DNA of 14,754 bases from Gammaproteobacteria bacterium (GTDB lineage: Bacteria > Pseudomonadota > Gammaproteobacteria > Natronospirales > REEB76), in assembly GCA_028871235.1 (NCBI GenBank), contig JAGWNO010000032.1, positions 1 through 14,754 of the forward strand, given 5' to 3'. A model generated the notes under the pieces. That model was given only the letters and a program-made list of their open reading frames with translations. It did no database searches and was not told the origin of the DNA. The first letter of the stretch is position 1. Each line of letters begins with the position of its first letter. Below, one piece after another: positions 7,416 through 13,979 of the stretch. The translations under genes and the position numbers were made by a program.

Positions 7416-8540
7416 ATGACAATGGCTACCCGGGAACAATCGCGGCCGGCCGGTGACAAGATGGCGGCAGGCACTGCGGGACTGATGCGACTTTTCATCG
7501 AGGGCGATGAACTGTATGCGGCCATGCTCGCCAGCATCCGCGCCGCCCGTCATTCCATCAAACTGGAAAGCTATATTTTCGCCGATGACGAGATCGGCCG
7601 GCGCTTCGCCGACACACTGGGGGAGCGCGCCCGTGCCGGAGTGCAGGTGTTGATGCACCTTGACACGGCCGGATCGCTGTTCTGGACGTCGCGGCGTCTC
7701 GAGCAGCAGCTCAAGCGTGATGGCGTGCGGGTACGCTGGTTCCATCGCTGGAACTGGCGGGCTCCATGGCGTTACAACCGCCGCAATCACCGCAAGCTGC
7801 TAGTGGTGGACGGGCGCACCGGCTTCCTCGGCGGCTTTAATATTCACCGGGAAAATTCCCGGGAGATATACGGCGAGGCGCGCTGGCGTGACACCCATGT
7901 GCAGATCAGCGGCATCCTTGCGCGGCACCTGCAGACCCTGTTCGACGCCTTCTGGCGCGAACGGCGGCGCAGATATCCGTTCATCCAGGCGCCGGATGGC
8001 AATGCACTCATCACCAATCATTCACGTCGTGGCCGGTTGTTTCTGCGTAACCTGTATACGGCCAGATTCGCCACCGCCCGGCGGCATATCTGCCTGACCA
8101 CGCCGTATTTCGTGCCGGATTACCGCACCCAGCGCAGCCTCGCAGGAGCCGCCCGGCGCGGTGTGGATGTGCGCGTGCTGGTACCGCGCAAGAACGATGT
8201 GCGCATCGCCAAGTGGGCATCACATGCGGCCTATGCCAGTCTGCTGGTGGCCGGCGTGAAAATCCACGAATATCTGCCGCGCATGCTGCATGCCAAGACT
8301 GTGGTGGTGGATGGCGTGTGGAGCAGCGTGGGCACCGCGAATATCGACTACCGCAGCTTCCTCTTCAATTACGAACTCAACCTTGCCAGCAACCAGAAGG
8401 CCCTGGCCGCCGCTCTGCAAACGCAATTCCTGGATGACCTGCAGGAATCCGAGCTCATCCGGCCGGCTGGCTGGGAGCAGCGCAGCTGGTACCGGCGGAT
8501 CCTGGAAGTAATCGGTTGGGCCGCACGCCGCTGGTTATGA
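7416..8540 (+). CDS. clsB: Cardiolipin synthase, ClsB type (phospholipase D superfamily)
   Basis: A 374-residue phospholipase D superfamily enzyme with two intact HKD motifs: H125-x-K127-x4-D132 (NHRKLLVVDG) and H292-x-K294-x4-D299 (LHAKTVVVDG), each followed by the family's glycine-rich strand (GFLGGFN and SSVGTANID). The family joins phosphatidyl groups to make cardiolipin. Overall length (E. coli ClsB has 413 residues) and the opening LFIEGDELYAAMLASI resemble E. coli ClsB, and the N-terminal membrane helices of ClsA are absent, so this is a ClsB-type peripheral enzyme. ATG 7416 and ATG 7422 are both possible, and ATG 7461 or 7485 would also keep the whole domain; none has a strong Shine-Dalgarno. 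The gene is divergent from the EEP hydrolase, echoing the ybhP-clsB pairing of E. coli. Confidence 0.9.
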   Translation: MTMATREQSRPAGDKMAAGTAGLMRLFIEGDELYAAMLASIRAARHSIKLESYIFADDEIGRRFADTLGERARAGVQVLMHLDTAGSLFWTSRRLEQQLKRDGVRVRWFHRWNWRAPWRYNRRNHRKLLVVDGRTGFLGGFNIHRENSREIYGEARWRDTHVQISGILARHLQTLFDAFWRERRRRYPFIQAPDGNALITNHSRRGRLFLRNLYTARFATARRHICLTTPYFVPDYRTQRSLAGAARRGVDVRVLVPRKNDVRIAKWASHAAYASLLVAGVKIHEYLPRMLHAKTVVVDGVWSSVGTANIDYRSFLFNYELNLASNQKALAAALQTQFLDDLQESELIRPAGWEQRSWYRRILEVIGWAARRWL

Positions 8541-8561
8541 AGTTGACACCTTGAATCATAT

Positions 8562-8569
8562 TAAGGAGG
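8562..8569 (+). promoter_or_regulatory. Strong ribosome binding site fixing the GST start
   Basis: TAAGGAGG is a full complement to the 16S 3' end and lies 5 bases before ATG 8575. It decides that start over the in-frame codon at 8551, and it is the strongest Shine-Dalgarno I found in the window. Confidence 0.85.
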
Positions 8570-8574
8570 CAGTT

Positions 8575-9273
8575 ATGAACAAGCCCATTGATCTCTATTA
8601 CTGGCCCACGCCCAATGGGCAGAAGATCAGTATCTTCCTCGAGGAGGCGGGCGTGCCCTATACGGTGCACCCGGTAGATATCGGCAACGGCGACCAGTTC
8701 ACGCCGGAATTTCTGCAGATCAGTCCCAACAACAAGATGCCCGCCATCGTCGATCCGGATGGACCGGGCGGCCGTCCCATCGCGGTCTTCGAGTCCGGAG
8801 CGATCCTGGTGTATCTGGCGGAAAAGACCGGCATGTTCCTGCCGCAGGAGAAACGTGGAAGATATGCCGTTCTGCAGTGGCTGTTTTTCCAGATGGGTGG
8901 CGTGGGTCCCATGCTGGGGCAGGCCCATCATTTCCGAGGCTATGCACCGGAAAGGATCGAATACGCCATCAACCGCTACACCAGGGAAGCCGGGCGTCTG
9001 TATGGCGTCATGGACAAGCAGCTGGCAGGACGGGAATTCATGGCCGGCGAGTATTCCATCGCTGACATGGCTATCTATCCCTGGATCGTCCCATACGAGC
9101 GTCAGGGGCAAAATCTGCGCGACTTCCCCCACTTGAAGCGCTGGTTCGAAAAGACCGGCGCGCGTCCGGGGGTGCAGCGCGGCATGCTGGTGCTCAAGGA
9201 CAAGCGCAGCCCCGGCATGTCTGATAAGGCCAGGGAGAACCTCTTCGGCAACAACCAGTATCAGCGGCGCTGA
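8575..9273 (+). CDS. yfcG: Glutathione S-transferase, YfcG-like disulfide-bond oxidoreductase
   Basis: A 232-residue Nu-class glutathione S-transferase. The thioredoxin-like N-terminal domain (about 5-85) has YYWPTPNGQKI, where T12 and N14 correspond to the glutathione-contacting Thr and Asn of E. coli YfcG, then ISPNNKMPAIVDP and FESGAILVYLAEKTG. The helical C-terminal domain contains LQWLFFQMGGVGPMLGQAHHF and YSIADMAIYPW, both close to YfcG. YfcG acts mainly as a disulfide reductase with bound glutathione rather than a detoxifying transferase. There is no signal peptide, so the protein is cytoplasmic. It follows clsB after 34 bases on the same strand with a very strong ribosome site and may be co-transcribed. 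Its stop is only three bases from the end of the convergent DUF2064 gene. Confidence 0.93.
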   Translation: MNKPIDLYYWPTPNGQKISIFLEEAGVPYTVHPVDIGNGDQFTPEFLQISPNNKMPAIVDPDGPGGRPIAVFESGAILVYLAEKTGMFLPQEKRGRYAVLQWLFFQMGGVGPMLGQAHHFRGYAPERIEYAINRYTREAGRLYGVMDKQLAGREFMAGEYSIADMAIYPWIVPYERQGQNLRDFPHLKRWFEKTGARPGVQRGMLVLKDKRSPGMSDKARENLFGNNQYQRR

Positions 9274-9276
9274 GGC

Positions 9277-9903
9277 TCATGACGGAACCAGGGTGCGATG
9301 CCAGCGCCGCAGGTCTGCCGGCGTATCCACATCCCAGAGGGTGGCGAGGGTGTGATACCTCCAGCCGAGGTCTGCGAGACGCTGGCGGGTTTCCGCCAGC
9401 ACCATGCCGCCTCCCCACCGCATGTCCGTGAATAACGATGCGTGGCTGCGCCGCAACCCCAGCAGTACATATCCGCCGTCTTCCGCGGGACCCATCACCG
9501 CATCGTGATCAGCGAGTGCGACAGCGGCGTCGTGAAGATAGTTTGGCGTCATGACCGGACAGTCGCTGCCGGTAAGGATCACAGCTGAGGCGTAGGCCAG
9601 TGATGCAGTGGCGCAATGCAGCATGCGAACGCCCAGATCTCCAGGAGGCTGCACCGCCAGGGCCACGCCTGTTTCAGCGGCGAGCCGCCGGAAGAAGGGA
9701 TGGTGGGCGTCCGGCGTGCACCACAGGCGCACGCTGCCGACGCCGGCGGCGAGGACGGTATGCACCGCCCGGGTGACCAGCTCCTCCTGCAGCCGGGCGG
9801 CGCCCGCATCGCCGAGGCAGGTACGCAGGCGCGTTTTGGCATAACCCGGCAGCGGCGCTTTCGCCAGTACCGCCACGCTACAGGACAGGGGCACTGGTAT
9901 CAT
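9277..9903 (-). CDS. DUF2064 / TIGR04282-type glycosyltransferase
   Basis: A 208-residue protein of the DUF2064 family (TIGR04282, annotated as arsenosugar biosynthesis glycosyltransferase but related to nucleotidyltransferases of the MobA/CofC fold). Signature segments are VAVLAKAPLPGYAKTRL near the start (the nucleotide-binding loop), ILTGSDCPVM (metal-binding Asp) and GPAEDGGYVLLGL, followed by WDVDTPADL. Length matches the family. Its ATG overlaps the stop of the membrane hydroxylase gene by four bases (ATGA), making it the last gene of a three-gene operon with a TIGR04283 glycosyltransferase at the head. The two families often occur together, but the arsenic link in the names derives from gene context in other genomes. 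No arsenic methyltransferase or radical-SAM arsenosugar gene is visible here, so the acceptor is unknown. Confidence 0.88.
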   Translation of the reverse strand: MIPVPLSCSVAVLAKAPLPGYAKTRLRTCLGDAGAARLQEELVTRAVHTVLAAGVGSVRLWCTPDAHHPFFRRLAAETGVALAVQPPGDLGVRMLHCATASLAYASAVILTGSDCPVMTPNYLHDAAVALADHDAVMGPAEDGGYVLLGLRRSHASLFTDMRWGGGMVLAETRQRLADLGWRYHTLATLWDVDTPADLRRWHRTLVPS

Positions 9904-10676
9904 TCACGCCGGAAAGGCAGCAGCAGCAGATCCACAAATCCGGCGCGCGCATCCTGGGCATCCGGCAGACCCACCGGCATGCGTTCTTCACCGGCGATGG
10001 ATCGGCCAAGATACGTACCAAACAGCCGGTCCCACCCGCTGAGATTAAAACCGAAATTGTGGTTGAGTTCGCCGGCCACAGCGGAATGATGTACCCGGTG
10101 CATACCGGGCGTCACGATGAGGAAGCGCAGCAGACGGTCAAGCCATGCCGGCAAACGCAGATTCGCGTGGTTGAAAAGCGAGGAGACATTCAGCAGCACT
10201 TCGAAGACCAGCACCGCCATGGCCGGCACCCCGAATACCACGATGGCCGCAAGCTTGATGCACGCTGAGATGATGATCTCCAATGGATGAAAGCGTACAC
10301 CGGTGGTCACATCCAGGGTCGGATCGGTATGGTGTACGCGGTGCAACCGCCATAGCAGCGCTATGCGGTGGAACAGCATGTGCTGGGCGTAGATGGTGAG
10401 GTCCAGAAGCAGAATGCCGAAAAAGACCGCCAGCGGTGCCGGCAGCGGTACCAGCACCAGCAGGCCGCTGCGATGTTGCGCCGTGAACAGCGTCACTGCC
10501 ACCAGTGACACCGGCACAATGAGGCGCACGAGGAGGCTGTCCACCACCACCATACCCAGATTTACAGCCTTGTGCCGCCAGCCTGGCGGGGATCGCCACG
10601 GCCGCCAGTATTCCAGCATCCCGAACAGCAGCAAGCCGCCCAGGAAACACGCCAGCCGGATCAGCCCATCATCCAT
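9900..10676 (-). CDS. Sterol desaturase / fatty acid hydroxylase superfamily membrane enzyme
   Basis: A 258-residue membrane di-iron oxygenase. The histidine clusters are complete: H99-x3-H103, H112-x2-H115-H116, H130 (FHP), H170 (FNH) and H193-x2-H196-H197. Hydrophobic segments at about 5-20, 40-62, 70-95 and 140-165 place it in the inner membrane with the metal site facing the cytoplasm, as in the family, which hydroxylates or desaturates C-H bonds of lipids using oxygen. ATG 10676 is chosen because AGGAG lies 7 bases upstream and the codon overlaps the end of the preceding glycosyltransferase; in-frame codons further upstream fall inside that gene. The C-terminus overlaps the DUF2064 gene by four bases. 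Its place between two glycosyltransferases suggests a hydroxylated, glycosylated lipid as product, which is inference. Confidence 0.9.
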   Translation of the reverse strand: MDDGLIRLACFLGGLLLFGMLEYWRPWRSPPGWRHKAVNLGMVVVDSLLVRLIVPVSLVAVTLFTAQHRSGLLVLVPLPAPLAVFFGILLLDLTIYAQHMLFHRIALLWRLHRVHHTDPTLDVTTGVRFHPLEIIISACIKLAAIVVFGVPAMAVLVFEVLLNVSSLFNHANLRLPAWLDRLLRFLIVTPGMHRVHHSAVAGELNHNFGFNLSGWDRLFGTYLGRSIAGEERMPVGLPDAQDARAGFVDLLLLPFRRE

Positions 10677-11370
10677 CAATGCGCTCCTGACGGGGGCCAT
10701 TGCCGTAACGGGCAGCCAGCCGCCGGGTATCAGCACCTAGAAAGTAGGCGAGCCGCAGATACCACATGAGCAGGATGGTGCGCAGCACACCGTTACGTTG
10801 CCAGCGGCGGCTGGATACCCATGCGGGTCCCACGAGGCGGGCGGGGAAATGCTGCTTCCTGAGCAGTTTGCTCATAGCGATGTCTTCCATGAGCGGGATG
10901 TCGGGATAACCACCCGCATGCTTGAACACATCCCGGCGCACAAACACGGCTTGGTCCCCCGTGGCGATGCCGGTGAGCCGTGAACGCCAATTCATGCACT
11001 GCGCGACGATGCGCAACAGCTTCCCGTCACCGCACAGACGCACATCGAACCTGCCCCATAAGGCGCCGTTTGCCGTCGCGGTTGCAATCTGTTCCGCGGC
11101 ATCCTGTGACAGGCGGATATCCGCATGCAGGAACAGCAGCACGTCGCTGCGCGCCGCCTCTGCTCCCGCATTCATCTGCCGTGCACGGCCGTGTGCCGCG
11201 GTGATCACCCGGTCGGCCAGCGGCCGCGCCAAATCCGGCGTACCGTCGCGGCTGCCGCCATCCACAACGATGAGTTCGTGGCCCGCCTGCCGCATCCGCT
11301 GGAGGCGGGCCAGGCTGCCGGCAATCAACGCGGCTTCTTCCAGGACCGGGATGATGATGGCAATACGCAT
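10669..11370 (-). CDS. TIGR04283-type family 2 glycosyltransferase
   Basis: A 233-residue GT-A fold glycosyltransferase. The N-terminus reads IAIIIPVLEEAALIAGSLARL, followed by the nucleotide-sugar loop VVDGGSRDGT (35-44), GRARQMNAGA (61-70), the metal-binding region LFLHADIRL (79-87) and the acceptor-side segment GDQAVFVRRDVF with GGYPDIPLMEDIAM (ED at 161-162). These match the TIGR04283 family, annotated in databases as an arsenosugar biosynthesis glycosyltransferase. There is a hydrophobic stretch near residues 200-215 but no clear multi-pass membrane part, so membrane association is only possible. ATG 11370 is the natural start, with a weak ribosome site. It heads the operon; the membrane hydroxylase start overlaps its stop region. 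The sugar donor and acceptor cannot be read from sequence. Confidence 0.9.
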   Translation of the reverse strand: MRIAIIIPVLEEAALIAGSLARLQRMRQAGHELIVVDGGSRDGTPDLARPLADRVITAAHGRARQMNAGAEAARSDVLLFLHADIRLSQDAAEQIATATANGALWGRFDVRLCGDGKLLRIVAQCMNWRSRLTGIATGDQAVFVRRDVFKHAGGYPDIPLMEDIAMSKLLRKQHFPARLVGPAWVSSRRWQRNGVLRTILLMWYLRLAYFLGADTRRLAARYGNGPRQERIDG

Positions 11371-11520
11371 CTCAATTCAACGTGCCGGCGCTCATATGAC
11401 AAGGAATACAGGACATGTTGTGGCGGCGATAGCCGGGACACGCCTGCAAGGCAGGTAACTGGCCATGACGCCGGTACGGGAAAGTCCTGTTCTCAAGCAG
11501 CAGCGCTTCGGCATGCGTGT
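11371..11520. other. 150-base gap before the glycosyltransferase operon
   Basis: No gene is visible. On the minus strand it should contain the leader and perhaps the promoter of the glycosyltransferase operon, but I could not pick out a convincing -35/-10 pair. A small hairpin GCCT-GCA-AGGC lies near 11445-11455. The operon may instead be read through from the TVP38 gene upstream. Confidence 0.3.
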
Positions 11521-12240
11521 TCATACCTCATCAGGATGAGTCGTACGCCACCAGCGTGCGCCCACCGGCAACAGTGCCAGGAATCCCAGCAGCACCATGG
11601 CGGCAATCAGCCCGGGCGATATCAGACCATGCACGGACTGGATATTGCCCAGCTGCTCACCCACATTCGCATAGATGAAGCAAGCGGGCATGATGCCGAT
11701 GAATGTACCAAAGATGAATTGTCGCATGCGCATGGCAGTGAAGGCGCTCACCAGATTCACCAGCCAGAACGGGAATAGCGGCACCAGCCGGACGAACAGC
11801 AGATAATTGAAGGCGTCGTGCTCAAAGCCATGCAACAGGCGCGCGGCTTGGGGTTTGCGCTCCAGACGGCGGCGTACCGCGTCACCGATCAGGTACCGGA
11901 CCATCAGAAAAATGCTGCCGGCTCCGAGGGTGGCGGATACCACGATAACGGCACCGCCCACCCAGCGACCGAACAAGAAGCCGATCAGCAGCGACATGAC
12001 GGTGCCGCCGGGGATACTGAGGGCCGCCATCAGCGTGTAGGCGGCAGCGGCGGTGAACAGCGCAGCAATATAATGCCTGTGCACCAGAAACCGCAGGGTG
12101 TCTAGCTGCTCCAGCAGCTGCTTGAGGTTCAACCAGCGCGTACCGCCCGCCAGGTAAAAGGCGGTGAGCACCACGATGACCACGGTGATAATTAGAAGAC
12201 GCGGTATGAGCTTGCGAAGCCGGCTGCCGGAATCAACCAT
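11521..12240 (-). CDS. TVP38/TMEM64 family (DedA-like, VTT domain) membrane protein
   Basis: A 239-residue integral membrane protein. The VTT domain is recognisable from SIPGGTVMSLLIGFLFGRWV, then VVSATLGAGSIFLMVRYLIG, the charged stretch RRRLERKPQAARLLHGFEHD, and LLFVRLVPLFPFWLVNLVSAF, which is the conserved R-x-x-P-x-x-P-x-x-x-x-N core. About five to six membrane helices are expected, the first at residues 15-35. Relatives (DedA, VMP1/TMEM41B) include lipid scramblases and undecaprenyl-phosphate carriers; the function of bacterial TVP38 proteins is mostly unproven. ATG 12240 was chosen; an in-frame GTG three codons upstream is possible and neither has a clear Shine-Dalgarno. It lies upstream of the glycosyltransferase-hydroxylase operon on the same strand, 150 bases away, so a link to a lipid-linked product is conceivable. 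Confidence 0.88.
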   Translation of the reverse strand: MVDSGSRLRKLIPRLLIITVVIVVLTAFYLAGGTRWLNLKQLLEQLDTLRFLVHRHYIAALFTAAAAYTLMAALSIPGGTVMSLLIGFLFGRWVGGAVIVVSATLGAGSIFLMVRYLIGDAVRRRLERKPQAARLLHGFEHDAFNYLLFVRLVPLFPFWLVNLVSAFTAMRMRQFIFGTFIGIMPACFIYANVGEQLGNIQSVHGLISPGLIAAMVLLGFLALLPVGARWWRTTHPDEV

Positions 12241-12588
12241 GGGTGCCACGCAGACGCAACAGTTGCTGCACCGGTCGGTGAGTATCAGCTGTCAGCTGCC
12301 GCTTCATGCGCCTGTCAGCCACAAAGCGGTTGCTTTGCATCATGGCCAGGTAGAAGAGGTGCGTGGCCACCAGCAGACGTGCACCTGCCTGCTGAAGGCT
12401 GGTGCATGGCTGCCGCAGCGAGTTATCGCTGTGGCGCTCACGGCAGCGGAGGCGCGCAAGTGCATGCGCCGGTTTCCTGCCGGCTGATCCGCGGCCGAGG
12501 GTGCGGATTCCGTAGTCGCAGTTACGCATGTCTTGTTTACATACGGCATTCCAGGGGCCCGTCAGTTAAGACCGCAGCCGTGAGAAAT
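12241..12588. other. Non-coding gap between the DUF1499 and TVP38 genes
   Basis: About 350 bases without a supported gene. A 98-codon minus-strand frame (12529-12233) runs into the TVP38 start but has no ribosome site and no family resemblance, so I do not call it. On the minus strand CTGACG (12570-12565) and TATGTA (12548-12543) are spaced by 16 bases and could be a weak promoter for the TVP38 gene, but each matches the consensus poorly. I see no clear terminator after the DUF1499 stop. Confidence 0.4.
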
Positions 12589-13386
12589 TTATTTCTGTGC
12601 GCTGTCCTGCAGCCCAAGCCGCCGGTAGAGGGCGGCCCGGAAAGTACGGATGCGTTCGGCATTTTTGCCTATATCGCTCTTGCCCACGCGCGATTCGGAA
12701 CGGATGTCCAACCGGCAGCCGCTGCTCTGCGGTGTAATCCGGATTACCACGTCGTCCTTGAAACCGAACCAGAAGGTAGTGTCGGTGGCCTCGATTATAC
12801 CGGTGGCGGGATCATTGGAGACCAGCTTCCAGCCAAGACTCTGTACCGTCTGCAATGCGGCGGCATACACCTGAGCCATGTACAGGCTGAACACCATGGT
12901 GTGGATGTCCGGATAGGCCTTGTGCTGCAGAGCCGCAATCGCAGCGCCGCCGTACACCGGTGAGTTGGGTGCCTTGGCACGCAGCGGCAGGATAGCGTGG
13001 AATTGCGGCGGATTCACCGTGTCGGTGCTGATGTCGTGGATGGGCGGCACCGATTCCGCCTTCTTGAGCCACATGTAGGGGATACCGAAGGCCAGCATGC
13101 CCAGCACCAGGCCAAGGAGCGCGCGTCCGTAATGCACGCGCAGTCGGGCGGTCAGCAGCATGATTAGCGCGATAATAGAAAGGACGGTGGCGATGATGCC
13201 GCCGAAAGCGCCATATTTCATCAGTCCGAATGCGGTTCCCAGCCCGAGGATGTCGCTGTGATAAGCGGGTCCCGGCAATGCGAACGCCAGGATGGCGAGT
13301 ATGCCGACGACGGCACCGGCAAGCGCGATGCGTGGTGCCCACTGCGTAATGGCCGGCGGCGATGGGGGACTAGGCTGGTCACTCAT
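12589..13386 (-). CDS. DUF1499 family membrane protein
   Basis: A 265-residue protein. The N-terminal half holds about three membrane helices (roughly 17-38, 55-80 and 88-106), with a proline-rich start (MSDQPSPPSPP). The C-terminal half, about 112-260, is a DUF1499 domain, recognisable from PPIHDISTDTVNPPQF near its start, then LGWKLVSNDPATGIIEATDTTFWFGFKDDVVIRI and the closing DIRSESRVGKSDIGKNAERI. The domain is widespread and uncharacterised; the IEATD-TTFWFGFKDD pattern is its hallmark. The domain topology (cytoplasmic or periplasmic) is not clear. The start is secure: AGGAGAGG lies 5 bases before ATG 13386. It appears to be transcribed alone, with the 621-base non-coding stretch upstream. 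No function can be assigned. Confidence 0.88.
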   Translation of the reverse strand: MSDQPSPPSPPAITQWAPRIALAGAVVGILAILAFALPGPAYHSDILGLGTAFGLMKYGAFGGIIATVLSIIALIMLLTARLRVHYGRALLGLVLGMLAFGIPYMWLKKAESVPPIHDISTDTVNPPQFHAILPLRAKAPNSPVYGGAAIAALQHKAYPDIHTMVFSLYMAQVYAAALQTVQSLGWKLVSNDPATGIIEATDTTFWFGFKDDVVIRITPQSSGCRLDIRSESRVGKSDIGKNAERIRTFRAALYRRLGLQDSAQK

Positions 13387-13434
13387 GGAAACCTCTCCTG
13401 GATGGAAATGGGCGAATTGGGCGCGCCGGCCGCA

Positions 13435-13463
13435 AGCATAGAGCAGCGGGTGCGGATAAAGAA
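13435..13463 (-). promoter_or_regulatory. Possible promoter for the DUF1499 gene
   Basis: On the minus strand TTCTTT (13463-13458) and TATGCT (13440-13435) are separated by 17 bases. The -10 matches 4 of 6 and the -35 only about 2 of 6. The position, about 50 bases before ATG 13386, is suitable. It is the best pair I found but weak. Confidence 0.28.
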
Positions 13464-13684
13464 GCCAAAATAATTGGCGGCCCGCAAGGGCCCTGCAGAT
13501 CCGGAAAACCGGCTTCAGCCTGCTGGCGCTTTGGTGTCCCGCCGCCCGGGGCGTGCCAAAGCCTTGCGGGCGTCCCGATCGACACTCCTCGGTGTTAGCG
13601 GATGGGGAATAGGCCTGTCCGCTGACACAATGCGATGGCTGTTATAGCCGCGTTTCCATTCTGCCAGCCGCCGCTTCGGCGGCT
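13464..13684. repeat. Cluster of six inverted repeats in a non-coding stretch
   Basis: Within 221 bases there are GCCAA/TTGGC (13464-13478), GGCCC/GGGCC around a GCAA loop (13479-13492), CCGG/CCGG around AAAA (13501-13512), GCTTTGG/CCAAAGC (13528-13534 with 13556-13562), an 11-bp stem (13592-13628) and AGCCGCCG/CGGCGGCT around CTT (13666-13684). The density suggests a structured RNA, a regulatory leader for the DUF1499 gene on the minus strand, or the remains of a mobile element. I could not match it to a known RNA family. GC-rich DNA produces short stems by chance, so only the 11-bp and 8-bp ones carry real weight. Confidence 0.4.
13592..13628. other. 11-bp stem-loop with a possible alternative pairing
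   Basis: GTGTTAGCGGA (13592-13602) pairs with TCCGCTGACAC (13618-13628) over 11 bases with a single T-G wobble and a 15-base loop. The left arm GTGT can instead pair with ACAC at 13582-13585 across a 6-base loop; both partners lie in the same word GACAC (13581-13585 and 13624-13628). Mutually exclusive hairpins are the form expected of an attenuator or switch. There is no T-run next to either, so it is not a classical terminator. Confidence 0.45.
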
Positions 13685-13791
13685 CTCAGTTCCAGCAGAG
13701 GGGTGATGGTCATGTATCGGCAGCCCTGGAGCGGGATGACCGCGGGCTGCGCCGCCGGCGGATGTCGGCGCAGGTGCAGGAAGCCCCTGCC

Positions 13792-13805
13792 CGGATCATG
13801 ATCAA
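13792..13805 (+). promoter_or_regulatory. Possible CRP/FNR-family operator
   Basis: CGGAT-CATG-ATCAA matches the FNR/DNR-type consensus TTGAT-N4-ATCAA at 8 of 10 positions and sits at the edge of the AT-rich patch upstream of the Rieske-reductase gene. It overlaps a perfect GATCATGATC palindrome. The distance to the ATG is about 200 bases, so it would need a promoter inside the AT-rich patch. A single imperfect site is weak evidence. Confidence 0.25.
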
Positions 13806-13860
13806 TAAAATACTTTAGTATTACATTGTAACTCATTATAAATAAATAATTTTAATTCTT
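13801..13860 (+). promoter_or_regulatory. AT-rich patch with likely promoter and a 14-base palindrome
   Basis: Only 8 of these 60 bases are G or C, in a window that is otherwise strongly GC-rich. It contains the inverted repeat AATACT-TT-AGTATT (13809-13822), several -10-like words (TATAAA at 13837-13842, TTTAAT near 13850) and TTGTAA near 13827. No single -35/-10 pair has clean spacing, but a region this AT-rich is the natural place for the promoter, UP element or operator of the downstream oxidoreductase gene. Confidence 0.45.
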
Positions 13861-13895
13861 GTAGACTTACGGCGATACAGGGGAAGATGTAGTGC

Positions 13896-13946
13896 ATGGC
13901 TGGGCGGCGCTGCCGGCAGTGTTTTCTCATGAGCGTGCTACAGTGA
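13896..13946 (+). CDS. Possible 16-codon leader reading frame with a CxxC
   Basis: A short frame, ATG to TGA, encodes MAGRRCRQCFLMSVLQ in the leader of the Rieske-reductase gene. A purine run GGGGAAG lies a little too far upstream for an ideal ribosome site. The CRQC pair is interesting beside an iron-sulfur protein gene, but a frame this short arises readily by chance. Confidence 0.12.
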   Translation: MAGRRCRQCFLMSVLQ

Positions 13947-13979
13947 GCGGACTTCCCCGTACCGCTGTGTCCCACACTG

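Noticed and set aside
8543..8548. Perfect TTGACA between clsB and the GST gene
   Set aside because: No -10 box lies at a workable distance; 17 bases downstream is the Shine-Dalgarno and CATATT is only 8 bases away.
12233..12529. A 98-codon minus-strand frame running into the TVP38 start
   Set aside because: There is no ribosome site, no recognisable family and an unusual Arg-rich composition typical of non-coding GC-rich DNA.
13490..13600. Minus-strand words resembling a c-di-GMP-I riboswitch (GGGACaCcAAAGC, AAGCCGGTTTTCCGG) and an SAH riboswitch (CGAGGAGTGTCGA)
   Set aside because: The 5' half of the c-di-GMP-I fold with its GAAA-loop hairpin has no room, and the SAH core lacks the pseudoknot partner. 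The DUF1499 gene fits neither regulon. An Rfam covariance search would settle it.
13592..13628. Integron attC site
   Set aside because: The GTTRRRY/RYYYAAC core words are not present and there is no cassette gene or integrase.
13515..13685. A 56-codon minus-strand frame with WKRGYNSHR, recalling the W-x2-YN-x2-R block near the end of IS3-family transposases
   Set aside because: The following PHS-x-L block is absent, there is no DDE motif, start codon or terminal inverted repeats, and the stretch is too short; a chance frame is more likely than a transposase remnant.
13642..13836. A 64-codon minus-strand frame over the AT-rich patch
   Set aside because: It has no Shine-Dalgarno and no family resemblance, and its start lies in the patch better explained as a promoter.
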